A stretch of DNA of 64,000 bases from positions 4,454,927 to 4,518,926 of the forward strand of contig CANTUZ010000004.1 of the NCBI GenBank assembly GCA_947846985.1, in the 5' to 3' direction. Source of the DNA: Fratercula arctica (Eukaryota > Chordata > Aves > Charadriiformes > Alcidae). This document shows, piece by piece, positions 11,138-25,100 of the stretch (the first letter of the stretch is position 1; each line of letters begins with the position of its first letter). The notes below the pieces were generated by a model. That model did no database searches. It was given only the letters and a program-made list of their open reading frames with translations, and was not told the DNA's origin. Position numbers and translations under genes: made by a program.

Positions 11138-14100
11138 CCACTGGCTTTATCTCGTATCGCTGTGCGATCTCAAATGTATGTGCACTTTGTTTACACTTGA
11201 TGGTTAAGTTATTCTCATGATTCTGTCACTAAAGATATGCTTAATCTTTCCTCTCTGTGAAAAAAAAATCGTTTTTATATGGTGACTCATCCCCTGGATT
11301 TAGCATTACCATATGCTGTTGATTGCTTATTTAAATTGCATTAATATAAAATGTTGAAGTTTGGTTTCAGTGACATTATTGAGTGGGGGGAAGGTGCATT
11401 GATTGTAATATATGATGTCTAACTGCACTCACTGGAGATTTAGCATGTATTAATTTTTATTAGAGGAGAAATACTTGCCTGGTGAACAAGTTTATAGTGA
11501 GAAGGAAAAATTAATCTCCAGACTTACAGGATATTTATTAAAGGGAAAAATTATGCAGCTTTTCCCATCTCAAGTAGTGTTCGACCATTTACCCTCAAGC
11601 ACTTACTTGTGCTCCACTTGCCATCAACCTAAGTTCTCTGCTTCATTCCTTCCTCCTTTAAGTAGGCACAGGGAACACGTGGTCCTCTTTCAGTTTCGTC
11701 TCTGTTCTTCTTCAGGTATAGTTTCTCTTTTTCAGAGAAACTCCATCTATGGTTTTCTGTTTCTATCGTTTGGAGATTTTTTTTGTGGAAGAACACAGCC
11801 CAGTTTTTTCAAGTGCTCATTTTCCAGTTATGATCTTGTGCTCTTTTCTTTCTAATTTTCCATGAGTCCAAAAATTAATTCTTTTTTTGGTGTCACTGCA
11901 AAGAAAACCAAGCAGCTTCTGCTGAGGTTACCCAGTCAGTCTTTCCCATTGTAATCCTGATTATGAAGTTTGAGTTCTGTTTTCAGGCTAATGATCTCAT
12001 CAGGTAACTGCAAAGAAAACAGAAAACAATGAGATGGGAGAAGAAACAGGAGATGATACAAATGTATTTTTTTCTCCTGACCTTCCAAATCTAAAATGCT
12101 GCTGTATTCTGAAGTACACGGCATGAGCTGGGGGAGGGACCTAAAATGACATCATACATTCTACTAGCCTTTTATGTAATTTTTCTAATATTTCTAACCT
12201 TTCTGATTGCAGTAAACTTAGGTTTATGTTGTTGCTGGGTTTTTTTATTAAGTCTTACATAAAACCATATTATCTTTTTGAGTTCTATTTGTTCTTACTG
12301 CAAATGCCATCTCATGCTTGCCTGCTTTACTAATCTCCACAGTAGCTGGCTTGTGAAACGTAGGCCATACCCTCCCAGCTTCTGTGTAGAGTCTTTAAAA
12401 CACCTCCATCCACACAGGTGGATTAAAATGCTGAAGAAAGCCAGACTTTTGTTAAAAACACAAATGTATAATTGGTGGTAGGATAATTTAGTTTTTCCAC
12501 AGTTGCTGGTACTTTCTAGTTTAAGATTTTAAAGGGCTTTTGGCTGCAGCAGTGGAGAACGCTTGGCAGGATGTGGTTCACAGACTGCAGCTTACTGACA
12601 ACTGGGCAGCTATTTGTTATTGTCGTATGTAAAATGAGACCCGACATCGAGAAAATACAGAAATAAGAGTATTTTTCACCTTACCCTGGATTAGTATTCA
12701 CATTATGGTGACACACAGTCCATTTCATATTTTAAACCAGAACTCGTGATACTGAGCCTCTGTTAAGTTCCCATATTACCTCTACTGACATAGAGTTGGC
12801 CCGGCTCCTAATGTCTTGTCTTGCTTTAGGCATCTGAGCAACCAAAGAACTCTGTACAAGTGGCAAACTATCCAGTGCTGGATCATTTGCTTAAATCGCA
12901 CATGTGTGAACTGTCCTCGTGACTGTCTAGGTGTGCATTCAGCCTGTCTCTTCACTGAATCTGAACAGTAGGGCACAGAGGTAGGTAGGTACTATTGTTA
13001 CCCCCACGTTGATCTCCACTGGGTGGTGGCATATAAGCGGGAACAAATTAAAAGGGAAACAGGGTGTTTTTCAGTATTAGTTGTGAAGTGGAAGCACAGG
13101 TGGAACAAAGACAGTGCTATTAATCTATCAGCCTAGGATGAAGGCAGAAATAAGAAAACTATTGATTTTTTTTTTTAACATTGTTAGAATCAGTAATGCA
13201 TCACTTCCTTATGAGAAATGACCCTTCCTCCTCCCTTCCAATCCTGTCACTTTTGTAATGAGTTTTTATTAGATAACCTATTTTCTGTAAATCAGATCTG
13301 CGATATTGTAGCCCAGACTTCTCAACAGACATCAAACCGTCTCCTTGGTAAGAATCTTGCTAAATTATTTATTTCTACTCGAACAAAGCACTTCACAGGT
13401 GAGAAAGAATTGTAAGGGAAGCGATATTTAAAATAGAATTAGGGATATAAAAAGGTTATTTGCAATCCTTGGATAAGCCGTCTTCTTTGTTATACAAACC
13501 ATTCATCTTAAATCTATGCTTAAATCTTTCTCATTTGGGACCTAATGCCAAAGTCCATTGGTGAGGTAGTAAAAGACATACCTCATAACCAACTGATATG
13601 GGAGATCAGCAACCTTGAGAGAATATAAAGCAAGCAAGAAAACTTCAGATTCTGGAAGTTTTGAGTTAGTTAATTATGTGAAAGAATGTGATGCTTTGGT
13701 TTGTGCCATACCAGTGCACACTGGACTTCAAGTGCAGTGCAGTACCAATTATTTAAATACTTGCCACAAGGCAGAAGGTTCAGTAATTTCATCCTGAAAC
13801 ATTCCAAAGTTCTTATATTAATTCACCAAAGTTTGCACGTTTGTACTTTACCCCCTGCAGTCTCTGCTTCACAGTCAGTTCTCACCTCTACCTTAAAGGC
13901 AGTTATCACCAAAAACCTTTGCACGATTTTGAACCTCAGTTTCACAGCTTATTAAAAACTTTAGCAAAGTTTCTTACAGAATATGAGCTGACTTCCTGTG
14001 AAAATGACAAAAATTATTAATTTTATTTGTTTTAATTCTATCTCTGAGGATTCCATTGGAAAGCAATTCTTTTTTCTGTTTTTGTTTTTGTCAACAAAAT

Positions 14101-16641
14101 CTCATCACTTCATACTAAAAATAGATGTATTTTTCGAGAATAAACACTTTTAGTTGAAGGTCTTAAACTGTAGAGAATAAAAGGTTGATTAACCGGTCTG
14201 CATTATTCACACAGTTCCAGAGACCTTACACCTTTTTCTTAGTTAAAACAACATGGATAAGGAACTAATCTTTCTCCTTATTGCCAAGCGTGGAGATGCA
14301 CAGATGGACAGCAGGTCCTCAAGAAGTTTCACCATACAAAAGTTGTTCTGTTTGCAGCAGTTGTGGGAGAGACAGAAGATGGACTCAGTATCTTATTCCC
14401 TGGCCATGTTAAGGTTTGCTCCTAGGAAGAGAATTAATATGCTGTAGCTATTTTTCCATAAACTCTTGGTGGAGAAAAGGTCCTGTAGTTTTTTTACCCA
14501 AATGTAACCAGGCAAAGGTGATGTTTTTCAGCTGCACGTTATTAACAATCTCTGAATTCCTTTGATCTATTACAATTTTACAGGTTATCTGAACTTCATT
14601 TGTTTTCTCATTTGTATGAGGGGGAGGGTTTTAATATTTAAAACCTTTGGCTTTTTTTTTTTCAGGATGGTCAAATATTTTTTGCTTGGGCACTAATCCT
14701 CCATTTTCTAGTCCTTTTTGGATAGCCATCAGAACTGTGTGAACTCTTCTGCTCAAAATAACAGCATTAACAATAGCAGAGGGAAGGACAGCTTCTGAAA
14801 GAATGACATCAGATGGATTTATTTTCAGCCTAGAGCTTTTAAATCATTTTTACTGTTCTCCAAATAATTCTGACATTATATATAATCAGAAAACTTGCCA
14901 TGTTTTATCAAAGGTACATGATCTTTCCATTATATTAATGTACAGTTTAATGGGAGAACACTAAAATAGGATCAGTCACAGTAATTTTTAAAGCTATATT
15001 CCGTACATTGTCAGTTTTTGAAGAAAAGTAAAAAAGGTCTGTAGCTAATCTTTCACCTATACAGTAAATTGCTTCTTATGGTTAGTTCCAGTGTAAGTGG
15101 TAAAAGGTTTTGTTTTTTTTTTTTTTTCTTCTGAATTGCATGGATAAGTAGGTATCAGTTTCAATCAACTATTCATTACACACTAATTACAAGGAATATT
15201 TGGAATTACGTATAAACCTACTGCATTCTCTCGGTGCTTATAACTTGGTATTTCATTATTTTAATTCTTTTTATTACCTTTGTAAAGAGAATCATACAAA
15301 TGATGAATTCAACTTTGATTCATATTTGCTATGGCATCAAAATCTTCTTCCCTCAAGCTATTGAAAGTATGTTTATTCTTTAACAGGGTAGAGAAACCGA
15401 AACTCTGTGAATAACATGCACAGTTTTCTTTGTACCTCTGCCCTGGGCTCAGATTTTTTGCCCTGTTTTAATGTTTTATGGTGTTAAAACAATTTCTTTA
15501 TCTGATGGGATTCCTGTACTGAAGGATAATAATTAGGCTGGATATTTCAATCCAAATACCGGAAGGCTAAAGAATAAGATACGAAATAGAAATGAGGACG
15601 CAGTTACTGAGCAAGTGCGTACACCCTAAGCAATGTGTGTTAATGAATCCAGTAGTATGCTAGGATTCAAGGGTCCACAGTGGTAAAAAAAAAAAAGCAT
15701 GCCACATAAATTTAAAACTATATTTGCACATCATATGAACTCTTATTCCAGGCTTCTCTAGGATTCTGGCATGTCTTAAATGTTTTATTGAACTGAGACT
15801 GTAACTGCGGCATAGGGAACTGCTGCTGATGAACTGTCATATTCGCTAGAGGGTGTCAATAAGGCACACTGAAAAGATACAGTGTTCTTGGAGTAGATGA
15901 GCTAAGATAGTAAAAATTTATGAAATAAAGGACCTAAAATATTTTGTATAACAAACACAGTTTTGTGCAATTAGAAAGGCCCAGCCACTTTGTCCTCACT
16001 ACTGAGAAGTAAGGAAGGAGCTAGAAACTAGTTAAGAGTTGACCAGCAAATTCTCAATGTGAAAGAAATTCTTGTTCTCATGCATTTGAGCCCTACGCCT
16101 CTAACGTTTCTTATCAGATTGATGTAGGAGTAGTCCTCCAACAGGTTTTTTTTTTCTTCTCAACTTTGGCAGCAGTAGAGTAACTGTCAATTTAAACTAT
16201 GCCTAAGTGGATCTGATCCTAAGGATCACTCACACCTGAGAGCCAGAGACAGGAGAGTTCAAAACATGAATGAAGTCACGAGTAAACAACTGTGCAGGAG
16301 AACAATCTGTCATGATTTTAAAAGAAAACAGGTTTGTTGAATGTGAACTTTACAAAACGGACATGGTGAATGAAATTAAGGGGAAGTAATCTCCAGCTAC
16401 AAAGGGCAGTGAAGGCAAAAAGGGTGACCTGTGCACATGGTTGACGGAGAGGTCAGACAAAGACCACTAATCTGAAGAGCCCAAGTAGGCAAGCAAAGTG
16501 GGGAGAATGTGATGTCAGCAGATTAGAAAGGTCAAAATAATACGTAACTTCAATTCATGGCTGCTTATGCTGAAAGTAACATGGCCATGGATATTCATAG
16601 TATGGATTTATTTGCAGCTTTTAAGAAAAATGGAGACTTAC
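11138..16641. other. No gene seen; non-coding sequence
   Basis: AT-rich sequence with scattered homopolymer runs (for example 15 T at 15113-15127). A possible minus-strand exon fragment lies at 11936-12007, where TTTTCTTTGCAG precedes a 23-codon frame ending in TGA. It has no partner exon that splices in frame, so I do not call it. No mobile element was recognised. Confidence 0.5.
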
Positions 16642-16735
16642 CTTGAGGCTTGCTCTGTCTCACGAGAAGGTCTGCCCTCAGACAGCTTTCCAGGGTGGCT
16701 CTAAGCTCATATCTATGGACTGGACTATTGTTCAT
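16642..16735 (-). other. Exon-like block, minus strand (possible first coding exon)
   Basis: On the minus strand an ATG at 16735 opens a frame of 31 codons that runs to a strong donor, CAAG then GTAAGTC, at 16641-16640. The peptide (MNNSPVHRYELRATLESCLR and onward) looks protein-like, with an amphipathic segment. If it is an internal exon, the only nearby acceptor (AACAATAG, exon from 16724) has a poor pyrimidine tract, so a first exon or chance are the better readings. It lies 0.3-1 kb downstream, in the minus direction, of three other exon-like blocks. Confidence 0.28.
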
Positions 16736-17006
16736 TGCAATTTAATAGGAGAAGAATAGCAAGAAAACCATCATCTGTTACCTCCTTGTTATTAGTATTC
16801 ACTGATTCCCATAACAAATGAGGATGTCCTCATCCTTGGGACTGTACATATGTGGATCAAGAAGATGGTGTCCACCTCAGACTGTGCTTTGAGTATAGCA
16901 TGAGAAAAAAATCAGTGGAGACAACAAAGTGAAAGACACGAGCATCCTGTCTTAGAGCATATGCATCATCTCACAATCTTAAAATATTTTCATGTGAATG
17001 TGTTAC

Positions 17007-17186
17007 CTGAAATTACTGAAAATGATGATTCTTGGCTACTCTGGTCTGCAGGACTGTGGTGTGATTTCTAGCTTCTAGACTGGGGTGAGCGCTGGGACCT
17101 GTGATGCTTGTGGGATGTATGGGTGCGCTCTCACTGATCGGGGACCAGGACCGCAAGTTGGATGCAGATGTGCCCAGCTGTTTCAT
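17007..17186 (-). other. Exon-like block, minus strand, 180 bp
   Basis: A good acceptor (TGCTGTGGTTCTCGCAG) precedes ATGAAACAGCTGGGCAC, and the frame stays open for 57 codons, rich in Ser, Pro and Thr, to a stop at 17015-17013. A donor-like TTTCAG then GTAACA follows at 17007. The region contains several CpGs and is richer in G+C than its flanks. It could be a terminal coding exon or a non-coding exon whose open frame is incidental. No family was recognised. Confidence 0.35.
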
Positions 17187-17262
17187 CTGCGAGAACCACA
17201 GCAGAAAATCATGAAGATTGATAAAGTTGATAACTAAAGATGAGGTGCCAGCCAGCACTTAC

Positions 17263-17307
17263 CTGTTGGAAAGGCTAGAGGCAACACAAAGATTGAGAAG
17301 CCCCAGA
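17263..17307 (-). other. Small exon-like block, minus strand, 45 bp
   Basis: It is flanked on the minus strand by GGTTTTTTAG (acceptor) and CCAACAG then GTAAGTGC (strong donor). It is short enough to be a cryptic pairing. Joining it to the block at 17007-17186 puts one frame on a stop within about 20 codons and gives no long continuous protein, so any transcript using it is probably non-coding. Confidence 0.25.
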
Positions 17308-17473
17308 CTAAAAAACCAATTTTCGTTTCCTTTTTTTATCCTCTGCAGTTTTCCGGGTTGGTTTCAAGGAAGGTTGCTCCTTCCTTGCCCTGAATCCTGA
17401 CTGGCAGGAGGGCAGCTCTCGTGATGGTTACAGAGATCAACTGGAGCCCAGTTGTGTTTTTTTTTGCATGGAC

Positions 17474-17676
17474 CTGTAGGATTTTAAGGTTTTGTTTTCC
17501 CCGGCTGCTGCTGTGGGCTCCCAGAGCAGGGTATGGAGCTGAAGGAGGACAGAGCTTTAGACACCGCTGTGCAGAGGCTGCAGGGGTTTCCAGGCAGCTT
17601 ACGCGAGCCCACCAGGCAGGATGCTGAGGTCTTGTCCACACATGCTCTTCTACCAGCTCTGCCACTGGGAATTTTC
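17474..17676 (-). other. Exon-like block, minus strand, 203 bp
   Basis: A strong acceptor (CCATTTTCTTTTCAG) opens a GC-rich segment that ends in CCTACAG then GTCCATG, a weak donor lacking the usual GTRAGT. Two minus-strand frames are open across all or nearly all of it; one starts after the acceptor as GKFPVAELVEEHVWTRPQHP. Two simultaneous open frames fit GC-rich non-coding DNA as well as protein. It is the first of a run of four such blocks within 1.1 kb. Confidence 0.32.
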
Positions 17677-18419
17677 CTGAAAAGAAAATGGAGAAAAGAA
17701 ATATGAAAAGCAAAAAATCCTTTGAGCATCATGCATTCCACTGAACCCAGCAGAACAAAAAAAGGAAAAAAAAGTCTGAAAAAGTGTCAATGCTGAGCTT
17801 TCACACAATCTTCTTTCTTGAATTAAAATACATAGATAGATCTGCTATCTCTTCTTTTAGCAAAGCTGAAACTTATGAGAATGTGTTTGGAACCATTATC
17901 TCTCAGGGAAGTCTACAGTTTTCAAAGTCCTCATCTCTCAGGGGTATGTGCCTGAGCCTAATACACAATTTGTTCTTATTTTTCCAGAAGAATTAGAAAA
18001 AATTTAGATTATAAGCTTGATGATTTGGACCCTGATCTTCTTTATGCAAACAGCATCCAACTGCTTCAAGTCTCTGAACCTGACAGAACAATTGAGTAAT
18101 TTTTTTAAAACATAAATAGGGAAAAGCTGTTTTTTAACATTTCCATTTTCTTGTCCATAAGGCATGTGAAATCAACACATCTGTAGAAATGCAAATAACT
18201 TTCATGTGAGGACAAGCTGAAATTTAGCCTTCTCAGGCAGATTATATTTATTCATCAGCATTCACATACTGTCTCATCAACACATGTAGGCACTTCTATT
18301 TTTGAAAAGCCTCATTTATCACTTGTTGAATGTTTGAAGCTGTACTGCTTTTTCACAAAAAAGTATTCAGTAGATTGACAGATTCTTATGTTAACTAAAA
18401 AAAAAAAGAAAAACAACAA

Positions 18420-18437
18420 CCCCCCCCCACCCTACCC
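18420..18437 (-). other. C-rich run; G-quadruplex-capable on minus strand
   Basis: Nine C followed by ACCCTACCC gives, on the minus strand, GGGTAGGGT and a nine-G run, enough for a G-quadruplex. It directly follows an A/AC-rich stretch, so it is probably simple-sequence DNA. Confidence 0.6.
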
Positions 18438-19165
18438 ACTGTTCTGCACCTGCTATACAAGGAGCCACGTTTTCTGCATAAAATCTTAAAATGTACGATA
18501 AAAATGTAGCATTTCACTAGTTGGCTTATGGACTTAGATTCACTTCTAACAGCGCGTTTCTAACTCTTCATAGGCTCTTCACTGCCTTTATATTTTGTCT
18601 CATATTACAAACAGCTTTTAGGGTAGACAATGAAATAAAAATTTGGTTTTATTATAAGATTAATCATGGTCAAACTTGCAATATGTCCCTGCCACAAGAG
18701 TTAATGCTGTGCCGTAGGGGCTGGCCCAGCTGAGTTTTATTTTATTCCCTTTCTAATTAGGGAGTTGATTGCCACAGTTCAGTTATTGCCATAGTCTGGT
18801 TTTATAATATGCTTGTAACCCGGTGCCCTGAAACGACCCGCTTTGAGAAAACAGCCGACCATTTGCCACATTCGGGGGCATTTTGCAGCATAGGGAGTTT
18901 CTCCTGCTCTTCATCCCGTGTCCTCTCCCTTTGATTCTTTCGGGCAGTGGGTCTGAAAATCAACTAGAACCAGCAGAGTGGTGCGTTTCAGATATTCAAT
19001 AGTATATATGTGGCATTAGATCTTGAAGTTGCAGATGAAAAACGTTAGAAATCAATATTGAAGGTTTCCTGTTTAGGAAAAATTATGTAGTTACTGAATA
19101 TACACATTTCATTTCCTGTTCATTTTATAATTAGCTGTTTTGATCCTGAAATAATTTCCTTTTGG

Positions 19166-19192
19166 TTTTTTTTTTTTTTTTTTTTTTTTTTT
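19166..19192. repeat. Homopolymer run, 27 T
   Basis: An uninterrupted run of 27 T followed by CCAG. It is likely to vary in length between individuals. The run plus CCAG mimics a polypyrimidine tract and splice acceptor on the plus strand, but no exon follows. Confidence 0.95.
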
Positions 19193-22100
19193 CCAGAAGG
19201 TCATGTATCTTCTTGAATCTCAACATACATATTTATCTTACAGACAAATGCATTGTAAGTTACATATTTCATCACTGAGTGGCTTCCAGAAATTAATTTC
19301 CATATTGAGTCTTCATGAATCAGCAGAACACCTCTATAAATCTTAACTCCCTGTAAAGCATTTTTTATATAGAGGTGTGTCCTCGTTCTGATGTTCTATA
19401 ATCAGCTTTGTCAGAAACACTGTGGGCCTTTTTTTCTTTAAAATATTAGCTTACTAAAAATTTAAACCACTATTTATAAGCACAAGAGGGAGAATCCACA
19501 TATTATATTTAAAATCATTAAAAGACTGATGAGCATTTGTAACTGGAAAATCCTGGCAGAAGAATAATTTCTTTGCAGCAGCCGGTGTAATTAAAGGGTG
19601 AATGAATATTGGTAAAAACATTACTGCTTATTCTCTTTTTCCAGTAACTTGAGATGGATCACAGCTTACAAAACTGTATTTCCCTCTCCTGTAACGGCAC
19701 AGACAGGTGGGTCAATTCTAAGAAACCACAAACCACGGGGCCCAAATAGTCAAAAAGTACTCGGACTCAGGAATGGGGTGCAGAGGTGTATTTTATAGCC
19801 ACTTTTTGCGCTAGCAGTGACTGAAGCAACAGTAACAACACAGGGGTGAGCTTCATCAGGAGGCAAATACAGGTTTTGTACAGGTTTGTGCACCTCTGCA
19901 CTTACCACAAGGTCAGTCACCTGGAAAAGTTTAGGTAGATGCCTGGAGAAGGATAAAAATACTTTTTCTAGCAGTGGCAGAGATTTCTCCCCTTGGCCAT
20001 GCTCCACCAAAGCTTCATTTCAGTAAGATGCTTCCGAAACATTTCAATCACAGCTGCTTTATTCTGTATCAGCCCTCAGAACGTAACTTGATCTCTTGTT
20101 TAGCTAATAATGGTCCATATCATTCCTCTGGTATTGCTTGGAATGTCTAACATCAGTCTCCTTCACTGGGATTTATACCCTTCTAATGCTTCTCTCTGTT
20201 CACCATGGCATGAAGAATAATTGTTTTCCTTTTTCTTTTTTAGCACTACCTTTCATGTGTTTGCATGTCAGGGAACATGCTGCCATATCCCTTTCTCACT
20301 ACGCTCTAATCTGGATTAAGTGACTTTATTTCTTTCAAGCATTCCTCATAACTCACCTTTTCTAGACCTCTGATTATTCTGTGCCTCTTACCACTTGAGA
20401 TTTAACACTATAAAATACCGAACGCTGAACCTGTGGGCTTAATGATGAGTGGACTGGAAAGGAGCTAAGAAAGCATGAAAATGTAGGTACAGAAGTACGA
20501 ACACCTATGGGAGTAATAATTAGCTAATGAAGGTCTATAGATGTTAGATGGAGTAATCTCAGCCAGTTAAATATATTTGATGAGACAGCATTGGTCATCA
20601 AGAGGGACGTGGATAGAGCAAGAAAGGCATCACAAAACAAGTGACGACTCCCTAGATGGGAGGAACGATACAGATCTTCTTTGTCTGTGTGAGAAATATA
20701 TAAAACATGCACAGATATGGTCACAACTGGTAGAGAAAAAAGGGTGACATAGCCCTGTAGGATTGAAGAAGGATCCCTAAGTTCACTTCTGTCCATAGGG
20801 TGGGCATTCTTCATAGTCGACTGAAGAAATATACGAGTATACTACGTCTGTACCCTAAAAGACTGGCTAAGTTATTGTGACTGAAGAAGCGCAGACTCAC
20901 CCTAAATCTACTAACAGATGATTTTCATTTTTATTATGCAAGAATAGCAATTCTTGTAAGAGTATGATATAAACTACGGGCATTAATGTTGTTAAAATTT
21001 ATTGTTGCATGTATGAGAAGAACGTACATGCAGTGGCCATTCCCTTCAGCAAAACAGCTAAGCCAGTTTAAGAGTTGATGTTAAAACAAGACTTATTGTT
21101 GTTTTTAGCAAAAGATTATGGTATCTGCACAAAAGTAGATGTGCCTTTAGGTTTCTTCTTGTACAGTTACTGGCATATGGAATAATAAAAGAAGCATTCA
21201 GTGGTTTAGGCCAAGACCAGCATCCAAAACAGACTTTAAATGACAAACAAATTGGAGCAAGCACTTACGTCCAGATGAGCCAAACCGTACTTACCTTTGA
21301 CAGTAAATGCACAAAATTACAGCTGGCTGAGAAAATCCCTTTGAGCTGGAAGTAACTGGCAGGTGGAATAGCACTCAGGGGAGTATCACGCGCTTGCTCT
21401 GTTCTTACTTGTCCTTTGACATCTGCTGGAATTGGGGAGAGTAGCAAGGGTAAATCTCATCTGACCTGGGTGCTTCTATGATAAAATGACTAGATTTGTG
21501 GACAAGGAGAGAACAGCAGATGTCATACCTCAACTTCAGCAAAACTAAACTGTAATAGAACTGTAGTGCTGGAAGTCAGACAGGAAATCTTTAAAGAAGA
21601 AAATTATATTAATGAAGTTTGAAAATCTCTGCTAAGCCAATGGAGGGAAAAAAAAACCCCAAATAATCAAATAAACCCCCACAGCAATTCAGTGTGGTGG
21701 TCTAGGAATCCAACGCAAGTACAAACCACCTCACTTCATCTAACTGAGAAGCATTGATGTGGCTCGTGAAATGGTCCTGTATTGCTCATGACTGGATGGA
21801 GTCCTTCTTCCATTTGCCATTGTTAGTGTAATCATATTCAGTTACACATATTCAGTGGTGATTTAGAAAAATCTTCTTAATATGCTCTGTGAGTGTGTGT
21901 GTATTTTGTATATATTTATCAGTGACACACATTCTGTTCAGTAATGGATTTGTTATATATTACAAAAAGGAGAAACTGACTACTGACCAGGAGCAAACCA
22001 GTAGTGCCTTCAATCCTTCTAGCTACTATCTTAAGAAAAAGGGAAACATTATTTTCATAGGTGTAACAGATAGTGGTGACACTTAATTTGCTTTAGTAAG

Positions 22101-25100
22101 CCTGAAGAGTTTAAACCGTGTACCTAACATGAATTCTATAATTTCTTTCAGCTTTAATGAAAGGTTTATGCTAATTGTACATGTCAGGTTTGGTGGTGAC
22201 TAGATACTATGGTGATAGGTTCTTCGGAAGAGCTGAGAGAGAGATAAAGTTAGGATAAACTGATGTATTTCATATTATGAGCAGCTGGATGAGCCCTGAA
22301 CACCATACCCGAGTGATTAATTTCTGAATGGTGGTGAAAAGAGAGGGGGGTGCTTAAATAAATCAATGGTGATTTTAATAAACTGGGAGCTTCTAGGTAC
22401 TAAATCTGTCTGCATCTGATCTGAATTGCAATTACCTGTCAAAAATTCATCCATCATTGCAAGTTCCAGACAAACTTTCTGGCAGCAGATGTTTCAGGAA
22501 AGCTATTTCATATGGGAAATATATCGTTTGGTGTACAGCGTTCCCAAGAACAAAAAGCAAAGTAGAAAACATTTCACGAGTAACAGCAATAACTTCTATG
22601 TCATACCTAAGCCTACTTTATTGGTGAATATAATTTGTACATGTGAGTTTCCAACATAAATCAGTCAATGAAATACTACTCATAATTCAGCTGATCTGAA
22701 ATAGATGTAGTAATTAATTCAATATTTGTGTACTGTGGAAGCAATGGTATTTCTAATAACTTTTAAGTTCAGCATTATTAAATCCTGTCTGTATGGCTAG
22801 AAGACTGGTGCCTGCTTTTCAAAAAATAAATGTGGTGTGCCTCTGCCAGCTGGGCTATGGGAAGAGCTTTGAGAGAGAGCCTACAAAAATACGTCACGCT
22901 CCCTCAGAGCTGTACTCAGTAGGTGTGGGGCTACCTCTGCAATCCATGTTCTGTCTTATATGAAGACAAAAACTATATGAGGATGAAACTAACTTGGAGA
23001 GGAGAGTATTGTTAATTCAGGGTAGAATACATTATGTAGGCATTCTAATTATTCTTCAGCCATAATCCTAGGAAGTTCCTAAATACTGTTAAGTTAAAAC
23101 ATACCTACAAATATGTTATAATGTGGAATGTCACAGATGAGGGATCTAAGAGTGCTTTCTGATTCTCAAAGGTACGTTAGGTTTTCTTTATCAATACCGT
23201 GGCCCTTGCTTGTTTGAGATCTGTCCAGCTCTCACAGCCAGGCATGTCTCCAGCTTCCCTTCTGAACTGGGACTTGCTCTGCCAACTGTTCTCTCATGAT
23301 GACTGAGATAATAAATACCGAAGGGAAAAAAACCCAACATACCACAACCAAAAATCCAAAACCCTGAAGAAATTGGAGGACAGGGGAAATGCTTGCCTGC
23401 CACTTAATATGGGTTCATTGACTTCCTGTCATAAGAGAAAAGACTGAATTTGGACTGTATGAAGGATTTAAATTCAGAATACCTAAACTCCAGTTTTTCA
23501 TTGACACCTGTTCCACCATTTGATACACGACCAGTCCCTTCTCATGTGGCAAGAAGGCAACGTAATGAACATTTCTTTGCAGCCATCAGTGAAATTGTCA
23601 TATAACACTGCTATTTCTCATCTGAACGTGTACCTTGAAAATGACCTCTGAAGACAGGCTGGACATATGATTAGAAGATTGCTATCCCAGCCAAATGATG
23701 CGCCAAAAGCTGTTCTACTGTCACCTCTATCAAAACCCTCCATTCTGCTTGCCAATTATAATAGCAGAATCTATCACTCTCTTCAATTTTCATTATATCA
23801 GGGATTTACTTTGCACATTTTCTTCCTCCTTCTATGTAGTACTTTAAAATCATATTTCATTAAATGCTGTTTCTAACATAATTGAGAGCAATTCACTTAT
23901 AAACTAACTGCTGACAGGTGGATCCATTTATATCTCATACATGATGTGCTGGGCTTCTTATCTTGTCACCTGTGGCTGGTGTTTGAGAATTCATCTTTTG
24001 TATTAGTAGCTCAGAAAGCCTCAGCTTGATACACTATATCATGGGTGTTAATTTGAGCTCTACTCTCATACTCCTGTAAAACTGACAGCTGACAAACATT
24101 TGGAGAGAACATCTTGGTTTGTCTTTTACTTTGCAATACCTCATTTTCGAGACTCCTCGAAGCGAATCAATGCGTAAGTCCTTGTGGCCTCTTCCAAACC
24201 ACATTGAAGTTAAGAGGACTCCTGTTGGCTGAAGAAGCTGTGAATCAGCCCATGATGGCCTTCAATAGACTAATAGCTTAATATACTGTGGATGTTAGGT
24301 GCTTTCACAATGCAGTCCCCCTTTTGGTTAGAGACACATCTTGCAACTCCTCCCACTTCCATTTTTAGATGTGTTGTCCCCATTTCTCTCATTTACCAGT
24401 GCATAATGTCACGGGGGTAACATTTTATGTAGAATAATGCTATTAAGGAAATGTTTACATGTTACGTGTCCATTTTTCTCCTTTATTTCCCTGTTATTTA
24501 TTTGTACAGCATTAGCTTGGAAGGACTGTGACAAGAGATTGTGTCCACTCCAAGGGCTTTACTGTCTCAGCACTGGTTCCCATTACCATCTGTCCATTCC
24601 CCTCTGCCAAAGACAAGAGAGGAAAACCAAAGCGCAGGAAAAAAATGGTGAGCCACATATAAGAGTGTCATATGTGGGTGCTTGAAACTGGCACTGCACA
24701 CTAAACAGAGGAGAAAGTCCGTTTCTGGATAGTAAATGAGAGGTAATAAGTAGGGAGTAAATAATGAGGAACCTTGAAAGTGAGGATAAACAATTTTCAT
24801 CTAGTGCAGTAGAGAAGCTGGAAGCAGGAAAGGGAAAAATGGCATGGAAAGGTGAATGGCAAGGGAAGTGATGCTGGCAGAAAGCTTTATAATGAGCAGA
24901 AGGAAAGAGAATTTATATCAAGACCTGGGCACAGCAAGAACTGCAAGCGGAGGGTGTGAGCCTAAAAGCAAGCCTTTCTTCTCTTTACGCTTATGAAAGA
25001 CTGCATTTTAGGAATATCAAAAGGAAAACTAACTTACAGTCTTAGAAGGAGCAAGTGCTTCAGGCTGAAGATGCCATTTGTGTTGCACGTGTCCTCGTAG

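Noticed and set aside
11936..12007. Coiled-coil-like minus-strand exon fragment after TTTTCTTTGCAG
   Set aside because: Only 23 codons, and the nearest upstream donor (12084, GGAAG then GTCAGG) joins it out of frame in every phase that I checked.
19750..20010. 86-codon minus-strand frame with an internal GTAAGT donor
   Set aside because: The only acceptor that fits gives a 37-bp exon with no partner, and the frame matches no family.
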